64,000 nt of DNA from Scilla litardierei. Taxonomy: Eukaryota > Streptophyta > Magnoliopsida > Asparagales > Asparagaceae. Below are positions 12,739 through 25,024 of the stretch, piece after piece; within the stretch, counting starts at the first letter, position 1, and each line of letters begins with the position of its first letter. The translations under genes and the position numbers were made by a program. The stretch is taken from contig CM061141.1 of assembly GCA_030789695.1 (NCBI GenBank), forward strand, positions 197,662,294 through 197,726,293, in the 5' to 3' direction. Below the pieces are notes generated by a model. The model saw only the letters and a program-made list of their open reading frames with translations, did not search any database and was not told the DNA's origin.

Positions 12739-13364
12739 TTAAACAAGAATTATACCTGAGGTTGAGGCATCACCATGCCCCTTTTTCTCTACAAGGTAAG
12801 CTTTGCAGTTCCTCTTCCATTGTCCAGGCTTATGGCAATGGAAACATTCAGACTCAGACGGCGCCCCTTTCTTTTTCTTCCCCTTCTTGCCTTTGGAAGG
12901 TTGATGGATCTGCCTCTTCATACCCTTGCCCTTAGGCTGGTGAGAAGAAGCAGGGCCGACAACCAACACTAGTGGGTTCTTTTCGATTCTCTCCTCGAAC
13001 TGCTAGAGCATGTTCAAGAGACCTGGAAGTTCCACCTCAGTGTTGTTCATTATAAAGCTTGTAATGAACGTGTTAAAGGTAGGGGTCAAAGACTTTAGGA
13101 TTATGTCTGTTCTCATCTCATTTTCAAAGACAAATCCGAGCTAGGCTGCATCCTCTATGTACCCGATCATCTTTATCACATGATCCTCGACGGGGGCCAT
13201 CGTCATCTTAGTTGCCCAAAGGTTGCAAGTGGCTTGGAATCTGGCAGCCCTAGAACACTCACCATACAATTCTTTTGCATTTAAAAGCATGCTCTGAACA
13301 TCCATATGTTCATGCTTTCTCTACAGACCGTTGTTCATTGAGGCCAGAGTAAGGCACCAGGCCT
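12739..13364 (-). pseudogene. Ty1-copia gag fragment with zinc knuckle
   Basis: The minus-strand frames give a copia gag C-terminal half. An alpha-helical region (roughly NNGLQRKHEHMDVQSMLLN and DHVIKMIGYIEDAA) is followed by a lysine-rich linker and a CCHC knuckle, CFHCHKPGQWKRNC. Stop codons interrupt it upstream of the knuckle. It stops at the LTR at 13365, which appears to have inserted into it. No protease, integrase or RT follows. Confidence 0.75.
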
Positions 13365-13876
13365 TGTTGGATATGAGCGTATACGGACCTCAGATGTCGC
13401 GTGCACGAAAGCGTGCGCGAAGGGAACCTTTTCTCGTGTGAAATGGACCACTCGATAAGTGGAAAAAGCCACTCGATAATAGGAAAAAGTCACTTTATAA
13501 GTGCATAAAGACACTTGATAAGTGAATGAAGAAGAGGATAAATGAATGTGCTAATATAGGCTAATAAGCTTATATTTAGTTATTTCCTACAATAACTACC
13601 CCTAAAGCCTATAAATAGGACCCAAGGGTAAGGCATTCACACTACACTTTCCATGCCATAAGTTTGCATAAGGCATCTTATGTTCTTCTTCTCCCTTCCA
13701 TTAAAATCCTCTTCTAAATAGAGATTTAGCGGTGAAACGCTGCTTCGATCCTACGTGACGAAGTACCGATCGTTGTGGCGAATCCGAGGGTGAAGTTCAG
13801 AGATTACGGTGCCGCATACGCAAGCATAAGTCTATGTTATTCGATCCTAACGTCGTTGTTTTGACAGGATCCTACA
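13365..13876 (+). mobile_element. 5' LTR of a copia element related to the one at 36376-44104
   Basis: The 512-bp segment begins TGTTGGATATG and ends GGATCCTACA, with a TATA box (TATAAATA, 13610-13617). It aligns with the inverse of the 606-bp LTRs of the element at 36376-44104 but is shorter and diverged. A Met-tRNA primer site follows at once. Confidence 0.8.
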
Positions 13877-13877
13877 T

Positions 13878-13890
13878 TGGTATCAGAGCC
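13878..13890 (+). other. Primer binding site TGGTATCAGAGCC (initiator Met tRNA)
   Basis: A perfect copia-type primer site, one base after the LTR end at 13876. Confidence 0.9.
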
Positions 13891-14640
13891 ATATGGGTTC
13901 GCCCCGGTCAAACCGTTGCCCCGTCGAACCGATGAACGAGGCGTTGGGTATCCTACCATTATGGATATGGTAGGAACGCTTCGTGACAGAGAGAACGCAG
14001 CGGTTGTTCTTTTCACGTTAGGGTCTTCTGTCATTACGGAAATGTCAGAAACTCTACGTGACGGGAAGAACCGACCGTTCATATCGCCAAGCTCGCACTC
14101 TTCATGGATGCTGAGTCTCCATTCAATTGAGAATGGGTGCTCTCTTCATGTGGAGCGTGTAGTTTGCGAACTTTAGAGTATGTTATTTTTTCATTTTGGC
14201 ACACGGCCATTAGTGAATAACTATTTTCTCGACGAACGGGTGTCTCATCGGAGAAGAAGGTGGTGGTTATTCCCATCGGAGAAGATGATTTTTGGTGCAT
14301 GATCACCATGGCCAAATGGGCTATGGCGGCAATGCATCCCCCCTCCCCATGCGGAGGGGGTTGGCTACGGCCAATAACAACCATGGCCACCCCTCCGTCG
14401 GGGGTGTGCGGCCAACCCCATGCAAGGGGGTGACCGGCCATGGCCATATGGGCCATGGCCGGCCATGGCCAAAGGGCCATGGCCAGGCCGGCCGAGGTGC
14501 TCTAACAAGATGGGACAGGTGCTCTAACACGTCTACCAGCTACCTAAGACGTAGGAACACTAAAAACCTAGACTCCGGGCTTATAATTTGGATGTTCTAA
14601 TTTATTTAATGGATATTCTATAATTATTATCGCTGTTCCG
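13891..14640 (+). mobile_element. Leader of the truncated copia element
   Basis: Matches (in reverse) the leader at about 42670-43484: a repeated motif with ATTACGGA, then a block of GGCCATGGCC and GGCCGGCC palindromes (about 14420-14500). No gag follows; the element is truncated near 14640, just before another LTR start. Confidence 0.7.
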
Positions 14641-14686
14641 ATAGTTCGCATTTACAAATGGACCTGCATGGGCCACCAATAAAACC

Positions 14687-17280
14687 TGTCACGCCCCGCT
14701 TCCCAAAAATGTGGAGGCGAGACGTGAGAAGGTCCGGTCAGACTTGAAGCTGCAAAGCTCCAAGCCCGATAAGCGTCAATCAACAATAAATTGGCAGGTC
14801 CTTGCAACGCGATACGAAACAAAGATAATAATGAAGGGAAAAGCGACAAAGGCAAATCTCAGAATATCCATCATATTAAATTCCAACATCACAGAAAAGG
14901 CCACCAGGCTCTAAAGGAAAAACTAACGCCCAAACATGGCCAACCAAGTACAACATACAATCAAGGGTGTCACTCATCGACAACTAACAGTAAACCTAAA
15001 CAAAGGAAGAGAACACAAGCGGCCTCTAAGACAGGTCACCAGTGACCACAAACTCCTCCTCGGCAACCATTGGCTCAGCGCCAGCAACCACTACGCCTCT
15101 CCAACGAACCCTGACTCAGGATCTAACATGTGTCACCCAAAAGAGAGAGGGGCACATGTCAGCAAGTCTAAAAAGACTTGGACAAGGAAACTGAAAGTAA
15201 AGTGAACAACTTAGCAGTTCTAAAAGTACGCATGACATGGCAGTTATGGTATGAGTGTACGAGCAAGACATGGTACAACACCAAGTACAAGTGAACAGTT
15301 AACAGGGCATGACAAGAGTAGCCAAGCTACTAACAACCTCAATCTTTTCACTAGTCACGATTTCAAGTTATTTGTAGATGTTTACGCCTTACAGCTGAAC
15401 TGTTGGACATTCACACTGAGTGTCCGCTTAACACTACCCCAGAACCCAGAGTTTACGCCTTACAACTGAAGTTGCTGATCGGGCAGACTCCCAGTTGAAT
15501 GGCCGCTTAACCCTTACCCCTCCAACATGTAAACAAGCCAGGGTCCCTGTACACGATGCTCACTAAATGAGCCAGGGTTGCCCCGCACAAGAGCTTGTTA
15601 TTAGGTTCACAATTTGGCGTAGGGTTGTGCCCGCTAAAAGCAGGTGCCTAGCCTCAACAAGTCGGGCATTGGCTTTTGACCAACACATGTGGCCCGCTTC
15701 TGGATCACGAGCCAGGAAGTGTATTTGGCTTAGGGTTGTGCCTGCAACGCAGGTGCCTAGCCTGAACAAGAAAGTACAAGTATAGTAGCGTGTGCTACGA
15801 ATGCAACAATCAGACATGGATGGCATGACATGGCAAGATGTAATTTAAGTGCGTACAGATAAGGAATTTAAACAAGGCAGTTACAAATGCATGGATGCCA
15901 TGGCAGTTATGAACAAAACAAGTTAAAGGGGTTGGATTTAGCTTCGTTGTCAAACTAGATCAAGTGAGGTGACGGATCTAGTTTCGTTGTCAAACTAGAT
16001 CAAATAGGCGTCTAAGCAGCTATCATTTCACTACCTAGTCTCTTTTACGCTACGGTACAAAAGTGGCCTAAAACATGGCCTAACAAGCAACGGGCAAGTT
16101 TCACTTGCCTAGTCTCCAAGGATGACGATCAACGAGGCACGTCGCACAAAAGCTAATCTACGGGAATGGAATCGCTGCCATGGCAAAACAACATCAGAAC
16201 AATAACCAAAACCAGTTTTATAACCGAATCCTACGACGTCTAATATCCATTTTTATTAGGGTTTCCAATAAAATCACAATGATGGTTATGAGAATATTAA
16301 AGGATCGAACACTACCGAATAGAAGTGGAAGATCGATGCCGAGCAAGCACGGCGACGGAAGAACGATCTGGAGAACCATGGCTCAGATCTAGAAACGGGG
16401 AGAAAATCTGGAGAAATGGGATTTTGGGGGTTTGCCGTCGACCTAGGAGAGGTGGCCGGCGCAAGGAGGGGATGATGGGGCTTTGGGGATGAAGGAGGAG
16501 GGCTAGAGAATGATGGATGAGTATTGGGGAAAAAGGAGGCTCAGATCTGAATGAATGAAGAAGAAAAACGTTTGGGGGGGTTTAAATAGGTAATGCTGGC
16601 GGCTGGGCAAACCCTAGGTTTTCCACAGCGATTAGTTGGTCAAAGAAGGTTGGCTGACCGACTAGTTTAAGAACTAGTCGGTCGGTCGTTCTACTGTGAC
16701 CGACTAAGAGCAATGCTGCGAAAAAGAATAAAAATCTGGGTAATGAAATTAGTCGGTCTGTGAAGGCCCGTCGACCGACTAGTTTGAGACCTAGTCGGTC
16801 GGTGAGTGTTCATTGACCGACTAACGATAAACAGTAACTTAGGTAAAATTTATCAAAGGAACTAGTCGGTCTGAGAGCAAGTTCTGACCGACTAGTTGCG
16901 CATCTAGTCGGTCAGTGGTTGTTCTTAGACCGACTAAGAGTAAACAGTAACTCCTGAATAATTGATTTAATGAACTAGTCGGTTCCAGAAGAGTTCCTGA
17001 CCGACTAGATTGGAATCTAGTCGGTTGGTTCCCCTTCTTGAACCAACTAACGTACACGAAAAGAGTCGATTCGAAGCGCGAAGCTTCGGGAAGGATTCCT
17101 ATGGCTCCTAAGCTCAAACTAACTCTAAGATATGAGCGATATGAAGCTCGTCATGAGTGACTTACTCCAAGCTCGACGATCTAAGGAAGAAGCTAGAAAA
17201 TCACATAGAAACGAACGAAAACGAAAGCTACGGAAGGGAAAACACACATATGGAGAAAATCCACCAAAACGTATATATAT
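14687..17280 (-). mobile_element. Chromovirus-type LTR fragment containing a tandem repeat
   Basis: It starts TGTCACGCCCCG at 14687, the same style of terminus as TGTAACGACCCG at 6706. Its stretch 15136-16180 is clearly similar to 1-900. Further in are a minus-strand TATA-like box near 16581 and a palindromic tandem repeat at 16656-17040. The right terminus is missing: similarity stops near 17280, where a copia gag begins. Confidence 0.65.
16656..17040. repeat. Tandem repeat, four units of about 113-117 bp, each with a GACCGACTAG palindrome
   Basis: Units start at 16656, 16773, 16886 and 16999. Each has the form GACCGACTAG, about 9 bases, CTAGTCGGT, so every unit can fold into a hairpin. It lies inside the LTR fragment. 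Confidence 0.85.
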
Positions 17281-17286
17281 TATCGA

Positions 17287-17655
17287 TTACACTAATATAG
17301 AAAAACCAGTCGTTACAAAAGTCCTCCATATATCCGATGCAGAAGAGTAATATGAGATAAGATCAAATGTTTTTCTATCTATTCCACACAATAAAATATT
17401 CATATCTCTAGCATTTATAGCACACACATTTCTAGCATCCAAATTACTTTCAAGCTTAGAGATTATAGTATGTCCGTTTTCAATAATGTACCAAGTGTCA
17501 ACATCAACGGATAGTAAATAATTTTTCATCCTAGCCTTCCAGTATATATAATCATGGTCACTAAATAGAGGAGGACGATCAATAGGCATGCCATGAGCAA
17601 AAACCAAGTTTGGGGTATTCATTATTTCTAGACTAGATCCTCTAACCTGCTCTGA
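17287..17655 (-). pseudogene. Ty1-copia gag, N-terminal fragment
   Basis: Starting after a primer site in reverse (GGTATCAGAGCAGG near 17645-17660), about 120 codons read as the copia gag start: NTPNLVFAHGMPIDRPPLF, then DYIYWKARMKNYLLS, then LDARNVCAINARDMNILLC. This is the conserved UBN2/gag-polypeptide region that forms the particle. It ends near 17287 where the LTR fragment begins; no zinc knuckle or pol remains. It is homologous to 25025-25260 on the opposite strand. Confidence 0.75.
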
Positions 17656-17662
17656 TACCGCT

Positions 17663-19170
17663 TGTTGGATCGGATCTAAGCCTAGCGGGGGGTGTGTGAA
17701 TAGGCTAATAAAAATTCTCGTGCAACCCATGAGCAATTACATGCAGTTATAGCAGATGCAGAGTAAATAATAAGGAATCACAGAGTACGCAGTAGAGTTA
17801 CCCTGGTTCGGTCATCCCCATAACCTACGTCCAGCCCCCAAAGCAGAAACTAGATTAATAATGTAACGGGTACATCCATAAAAAGCTAGAGCACCTCCTC
17901 TATGCTTACCAGGCTCTCAGTAACCCACTCGACCGGTGTTCAACAAAACTAATCCTAGTAAAAGATGTCTATTGACTAGTCCCAACTAGTCAAGTCCCGC
18001 TTGTCTAGTACCACACTAGACAAGACCCCAAGACACAAGTATGGTAAAGTTTCCCCTATAAAGATCGCTACACTACTTCACAACTATAACAATAAAGAGT
18101 TTATGAAATCTCAGATTGTGTAGCAGTAGTCGTCTCTATCAATCAACTCAAGTCAGATCAAGTCTGACGATGATGTAGTCTCTGATCTCAGCAACTCAAG
18201 TTGCGACTAACCCCCTTGGTATGTTGCGGCCTAGGATGTCTCCCCATTGAAACTTGTGGCATTGGGCATAGATGTTGAAGATGACTCCCTCTTTAATAGA
18301 TTGCGACAATGAAAACCTCTCTAGGGTGTTGCACAATACTTGAAGAAGATGGTGTTGAGTCCCTTGTGCAGTGTTGAAGAAGCCCTTGCTTGGGGCTGCG
18401 GCCTACATGCTTTTTAATGGAGATAGAAACTCTTTGGCTTTGGCTTGTAGTGTTGCACAAGGAGGAGAGGATGATGCTTTGGAGAAGCTGTGGCCTTGCA
18501 AGCTTGAAGATGCAATGGAGCTCTTGGATATGTTGCACATGGAGGCTTAAAGATGTGGCAAGGTTGTGCAATGATGGCTTGAGCAAGGAGCTTTGGCAAT
18601 GGGGTTTGGCAAGTTGCGCACGGGAGGAAGATTCTATGGGATGTTGTCGGCTTGTTGAGCAATATATGGTTAGATGTAATCCTAACTTGAATATGATTTG
18701 AATGAATCACCATTGAAGATCTCTTCTAGTCACATTAGGATATGGAGTTTGAATATGGACGGCTATATGACTTGAATAGGATCTTATTTAATCTCTTATA
18801 TTGATTTGCATGAGATTCTCCATATCTCTCCATCTTTGACCAAGTCTTCAATTTGTATGGCTTTAGGATTTGATTCATGCACCAATTGATTTGAATCAAT
18901 TCAAATATGGATTTGAATTGGTTTCCCCCTTATCTCCCCATCTTTGACTTAATCCAATATTTGTAGCCATTATCTTCATCTTTGACCAAGTCCACTTTGC
19001 TAATGAATGGCAAATTCTCCATAACTTTGACTTAGTCTCCCTTTGAATATTTGTGAGAGTGACACTCCTGAAAAAACACTTAGCACACACATTAAATCGT
19101 TCACACATGTTTGTTATCATTAAACACGAAGTTATCGATCGTTGTATCCAACTACACGTTGTATCCAACA
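17663..19170 (-). mobile_element. 5' LTR of a copia element (family X, minus copy)
   Basis: The 1508-bp LTR, read on the minus strand, begins TGTTGGATACAACG at 19170 and ends ATCCAACA at 17663, next to the primer site. The first 100 bases match the plus-strand LTR at 23323 nearly base for base. Open frames within it are not genes. Confidence 0.8.
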
Positions 19171-20040
19171 TTAATGACATTGAATCATTATTATTAATTG
19201 CAATTATTTCTTGTTCTTTCCTTTTCTTTTTTTGCAATTAATCCATATTCTTAATTTCAATTATATCCTTGTTCCTTCCATTTTCTCTAGCTTTAAACCC
19301 TTCCATATTTACTACGAAACCCTACCCTATTATTCACGCACACATCCCACTACTCTACAAAACCAAACGGGGCCCTCCCTCATCTCCATTCCAGCCGCCA
19401 CCTTCTCTCTCAAAACCCACAAACACAAAAACCCTAGCACTCAAACCATCCACACGCGCAACTCACCCCGGTCCCCAAGCGCCCACGTCCTCCCCCTCCA
19501 GCCTGCAACTCCGTCTATCTCTCCACCGCATCCCTTAGTGCCAGTGCAACATGTACTCCGACCATATTTTCGACCGCACACAGCCACTTCCTCCTTGCCC
19601 ACAACAAACCCGCCAGCATCTCTCCCACCGCCGCTGCACATCCCCTCCAACCAAACCCAGCCACCGACCAGCTCCCCTCCGACCCAAGCTCTGCCACCTC
19701 CACGACAACAAACCACACCACTATCCGACTCACCCCTCCTCTGACTGCCACCTCCCTCTTTAGACTGCCGCAACCACCTCTTGCAACCAACCCCATTCAA
19801 CCCCTCCTCCGACCAGCAACAAACCACGTCCAACTCCGACTCCGACCATCATCCCGTAACCCGACGACAGCAGCCCAGCGCCGCCACCAGCGCGTCCCAA
19901 CCTTCGAATGCAGTCTTCGCTGCCGTCTAGCCCCACTTGCCACTGCCAACCACCACCTCTGATTCCCACGCCGTCGTAGTCACCGCACCACGCCGGAGCA
20001 TCGCCACCGTCTTCAACCTGCGACAGCAAACACGTAAGCT
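19171..20040 (+). other. C-rich stretch resembling a decayed 5' exon
   Basis: The plus strand is strongly C/pyrimidine rich (Pro/Ser/Thr-rich frames) and ends in a sequence like a splice donor (ACACGTAAGC near 20030), followed by a long T/A-rich stretch as in an intron. No protein family is recognisable. The overlapping long frames on both strands reflect composition. Confidence 0.3.
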
Positions 20041-20770
20041 CTTTACAACATGTTAGTTTTGATAAGATTATTATATATTAATTCTGTTAGTTGATAAATA
20101 GGTTAAAATGTATGTTAGTTTATAATAATATTAGTTAGTAATTAACATAATGTTAATTGTTCAAACAGTAAGTTAGTTTATAATAATGTTAGCTTTTTGT
20201 AATGATATTAGTTAGTATAATGTTAGTTTTGTTAATGACATCATGTAAGTTTATAAAATAATGTTAGTATATTATTAGTTTAATAATATTAATTTTATAA
20301 TATTAAGTTCTGTTAACATGCATGAGTCTTATTAATTAGTATGTTAGTTTTTAAGATAATGTTAGTTTAATATTAGTTAGTGATATTAATTTATAATGTT
20401 AGTTCTGTTAAAAATCAGTAGGTTAGTTTATAATGTTAGTTTTAAGAGATTAGGTATAATAACATTAGTTTTTAAGTTCTGTTAGTATTAGTGTTGTTAA
20501 TATCGGTATGTAATAATTTCTGAGAATAATAGTTTTGTTAATAAATTCGGTTAATATCGGTATGTAAGAATATTAACTTTGTAATATTAGTGTTGTTAAA
20601 ATAGTTATATATTAGCTTTATAACACAGTTGGAATATTAGCATATATATATAAATCAATACCTCAGTTTTGTTAATGCACATAAGTTAGTATAATATTAA
20701 TGTTGGTAATAACAACATATTATATATAATCATGTATATGTTAGTATAATGGTAATTAATTAATTAAAAA
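20041..20770. repeat. AT-rich low-complexity tract, GTTAGTTTATAATA-like
   Basis: About 700 bp of imperfect repeats of short words such as GTTAGT and TAATATTAG, without coding potential. It could be an expanded intron of whatever lies at 19171-20040. Confidence 0.7.
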
Positions 20771-21484
20771 CTTTCAGTTTAATATCATATCCGTGATGTA
20801 GATACACCGCACCTCTTGTCCCTATCATCTGGACACCCAAAATCGCATCGACCAGGCAAGTATTTATCACCTACAAGTTTTAAGCTACATTGCTCAGATT
20901 TTGTGACTGAAATTACTAAATGTTAAAATAACAACTTTTTGTAAGTATATTGCCTAATAGATTTTGAAATAATTTAATGAACCTGGTGATGCGTCGGATT
21001 GCTATAATTTAATGAACCTGGTGATGCGTCGGATTGCTTTTACTATCAAAATATTTCTGACATTTTAATGATGTGTACTCTCATTGCTTGTTATATCATT
21101 ATTGGTGGAATGAACGCCCCTAATGAAATGTAATACTGGGCCCTTGGGGCATATACAAAACATTGGGCCCTCGGGGCATTTACAGAATATTGGGTCCTTG
21201 TGACATACATTGAACGATATGGACACACAATGACACTATGGGTGGGGTAGTCCATTGTAATAGAGTGCAGAATGCTTGATTGCACCCCACCGGTAAATTT
21301 GACCGTCGCCCAGATGGGGTCGGTAAGTACAGAGCCACGAGTATCTCCTGTTGGTTTGGGTGTAGTTGTAGTTTCTTCCACCCTCGGACATTGGGCTTGT
21401 CACTAGATTAGGAGATTGAATGACATACTAGGCACTTTACTTCTGTTGTTGCTATCATAAGTTATGTAACCTGCTAAATCTTCT
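20771..21484. other. Unassigned, with a 30-odd bp direct duplication
   Basis: A stretch containing AATTTAATGAACCTGGTGAT occurs twice back to back near 20970-21040. About 21100-21180 has three diverged copies of a GGGCCCTTGGGGCAT-like word. I see no convincing gene. Confidence 0.5.
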
Positions 21485-21665
21485 TATCATGCTCATATGT
21501 ACTTGCCATGCTCACTACTCGTCACTCTGTACACCACACTTTGACATGCTCACCACTTGCACACTACAATTGCCATGCTCAGTACTTTGCACACTACACT
21601 TGCCATGCTTACTACTTTGTACACTACACTTTGCTATGCTCGCACATTTTTATTACACTGCCATA
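21485..21665. repeat. Minisatellite of roughly 30-60 bp units
   Basis: Repeated CCATGCTCA(C/G)TACT and TACACTACACTTTG words recur four to five times. Frames through it are Cys/His/Thr-rich by repetition only. Confidence 0.7.
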
Positions 21666-23322
21666 CTTTTCTAACTGTGCCATGTTATGTTTCCCTCTCC
21701 TTCAAATTTTTACAAACTATATATATTACTCTTTTGCAGAGGGTCCACTTTTCTTATGTTTTAAATCTTGCCGAGCGACCCTCGCTGACGTATATTTCCT
21801 TGTCTATTATCTTGTGAAATATACGTCGGGTTCTGAGATAGATTTTGCAGAGAAGTATACCTTAAAGCCGAGCCAGTTTACCAGGAGTATTCGGACGCTG
21901 AGATCCACTGCTGAGGAACGACGTGCTAATCGCAGCGCCACTAAATTTAATATTTGTGTTTTATATTATTTAGGTGTATGTCCTTTTTGTGTAACTGTTT
22001 GTAATGGCCATACTAGTCCTTATTTGTGTATATGTAATCTGGGCATTATAGTTGTAATAATGATTATCTGTGTTGTTTTGAGTATGTATGCAAGAACTTG
22101 CGAGGTTTCACACAGACGCTTATTGTGATTAAGTCAAGGAGGAAAGAAAAACAAAAGCACTTGCCAGAATCTGCACCATATTACCAAAAAGGGTAGAACT
22201 CCTATTGTAAAAATCCAATAAGGGTGATTTTAGTCAATTTGGAAAGATGGCTTCAGTAGCCATACTTTTCACGTCTTAGTCTCATTGAAATTATGACAGT
22301 AAGATATCACAAATGACAAATGTTTAGGGCTCACTAATACTGATTAAAAAACAGTTTCTGTAACCTCTGGAGTTTAGGCTGTAATAATTAGCCTACTTTC
22401 TCTAAAATCATGATATTTGATATATGAACGTATAAGTTGTTTATCTACAACTTTCATTTACAAACTTTTAACAAATTCCCAATAGAACTTGATATTAACA
22501 GCTGATCTTTAGCTGTATATCATTTTTGGTAGATTCTGACACTCTGCATTGTTTAGACCATAACTCCCTTCACAATTGTCCAAACAATTCATTCTTGGAC
22601 AATCTGATATCATCATTAAATTACCTACAACTTTCATGTTAAGACTTAAAACCATATTATGTCTACAAATAATTGCTATAAACTGTTCTTTCCCTAGCCA
22701 AAATCAAAACCGATTCTGAATTTGTTTATGTTATCTGTAGGTGTTTATGTGTGTGATATGGGTGCTATAGTATGCCATGCTCATGTTGCTTCCATGTTTC
22801 CATATGCAATAAAAGAGAACTCATGATATTGATTGGATGTTTCATTAAATTCCTTGTTAATGTTGATATAATCATGCTTTGTCAATATGCAAATATCCAT
22901 GTTAACTATACCATGCCACTGTACCACTTGTTAATCTCTTTTAAAGATATTTCTTTATGAATGAGTTACTCTATTATGATATGAAAATGAAAGTTGAAAT
23001 GAAAGTGGCAAATCGCACTTGTTATGAGATTGAAAAGAAATGAAAGAGAAATGTGATATATGAAATGTGACATATGGAAATTAGGACATAAATGGCACGA
23101 ATCACTTGGAGCGAAGTGCAATGGTAGGAGACATGGGAAATCATTCGGGCCACCTCTTGAATCCATATGTGGTGCCACAGTTGGAGTTGTGCACTTATAG
23201 GCATGCCGGCATAGATGAGATCCCTTAGGTGTTGCACTTGCATTCATAATCATTCCACAATCATCATATGCATATCTGTGATTGTATGTCCTTACTTTAC
23301 ACTCATTTAATTCAGCAGCTCT
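21666..23322. other. Unassigned repeat-like DNA
   Basis: About 21730-21950 has a modestly open frame without recognisable homology. 22130-23320 has the texture of retroelement LTR DNA but no terminus or domain I can name. Confidence 0.3.
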
Positions 23323-25009
23323 TGTTGGATACAACGTGCAATTGGATACAACGATCAATGACTTCGTGTTTGATGATAACAAACGTGTGTGAACAATTTG
23401 ATGTGTGTGCCAAGTGTTTTTAGGAGTGGCAAGCTCGTAAATGCTCAATGGGTGACTTAGTCAAAGTGATGGAGAAATATGCAAAGAAGACTTACTCAAA
23501 GTGATGGAGAAATTGCAATTCATTTGCAATTTGGACTTGGTCAAATATGAAGAGATATGGAGAGATCTCATCCATATCAAAAGTGATTGAACCAAAGCTC
23601 ATGCAAATCAATTTGTGATTAAATGAGATCCTCTTCAAATCGAATTCAAACTCCAAATCCTATTGTGATTGAAAGAGATCTTCCATATGATTATTTCAAA
23701 TCCTATTCAAGTTACGATTCCATCCAATCTCCTTATTCTAAGGGATTCTACAAGAGCCTAATTGATTTCCACATCCTCTTATATAAACCAACATCCAAAG
23801 GAGAGAGATAAAAACAAGGCCGGTCCTAGACTCATTTCTCTTTATCTTGGTCGAATTTATCCTCCATGATTCAAAAAGATCATCAAATTCGCAGGAAGAA
23901 GAATGAGCTCGACGGACGACGCTAAAAAGTGCATAACTTTCTCCATAGAGCTCTAATCGACGAACCGTTTGCGCCAGGACGATCACAACTCAGTGCTCTA
24001 CAACATGGTGATTTTTTTTATTTTAGTCTCTGTATTAAATCAGTGGTATTTATTTTAGTATGATTTGTATTCTGAATAGCTTCATATATTTAATCATATC
24101 TTAGGCCAAAGTTCTTCATCATCTTCAAGCCTTGCCGCAAGCATAATGAACCATCCATCATCAAGCTATATACACAAGCATAAGCCATCTTCAACCTAGA
24201 GGAGCACGTTACCAAACCACCATCTTTGAAGAAGCAAAATCAAGGAGATCAAATTCCAAGCCCTAGGATGCACTTCAAAGATCAGAGAATTCCTTTCCAC
24301 AAGAGCATCCAAATCGTCCCTTTCTTATTTTTTAACAACAAGGACGTGCTTTATTCGGATTTTTCTTAGCTCGGGTCGATTTACTACAATTTCTGGAAGA
24401 CGGGGCAGAAACAAACTTTAATCACACAATGCTGTCGATTCTGCAGAACAGAGAATTGATTTACCCACAGACCAGATTCGAGCAGATTTGTGCATCGAAC
24501 TTCGGATGGCTATGTCTTGAGATCCAGACATAGGATTGAGACACTATTTGCGCCAGCGTGAAGCTGACGGCGAACTTATTGACAAGGACTATTCAATATT
24601 CACAAACTGAGCACTCTAAACTCTTCATCATATTATTATTTGTGATTAAGTTGATAGATCTTACACTTTTGTTTTTGTAGATTTTGGGCTCTTGACTAGT
24701 TGGTGCTAGTGAAGAGAGAGCTTTTACTAGCTTAATAGTGTTTGGCACTTTGGTGAGTACGGTACGAACTTGATGAGCGTAGAGTCGGGGCTCGGAGCAC
24801 TTTAGTTATACCCTCGACATATTAATTCTAGTATCTGCTTTGGTATTGGAGTAGGTCGTTGGGACGACTGAACCAGGGTAAATCTGATGTGCACTCTGTG
24901 ATTGCTTTTTATTTACTATGTGTCTGGCTATTTGTGTTGATAACTGCCGGTGATATTGCAAATATTTTTATTAGCCAATTCACCCCTAGGCTTAGATTCA
25001 TATCCAACA
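23323..25009 (+). mobile_element. 5' LTR of a copia element (family X, plus copy)
   Basis: The 1687-bp LTR begins TGTTGGATACAACG and ends TATCCAACA, followed by a Met-tRNA primer site. It is the same family as 17663-19170 in the opposite orientation. Confidence 0.8.
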
Positions 25010-25011
25010 AG

Positions 25012-25024
25012 TGGTATCAGAGCA
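25012..25024 (+). other. Primer binding site TGGTATCAGAGCA
   Basis: Initiator Met-tRNA complement two bases after the LTR end. Confidence 0.85.

Noticed and set aside
18293..18713. Frames of about 100 codons around 18.5 kb
   Set aside because: They lie within the copia LTR 17663-19170 on both strands and match no protein.
19211..20029. Pro/Ser-rich frame on plus and Gly/Trp-rich frames on minus
   Set aside because: C-rich composition gives open frames on both strands; no domain. Kept only as a possible decayed exon.
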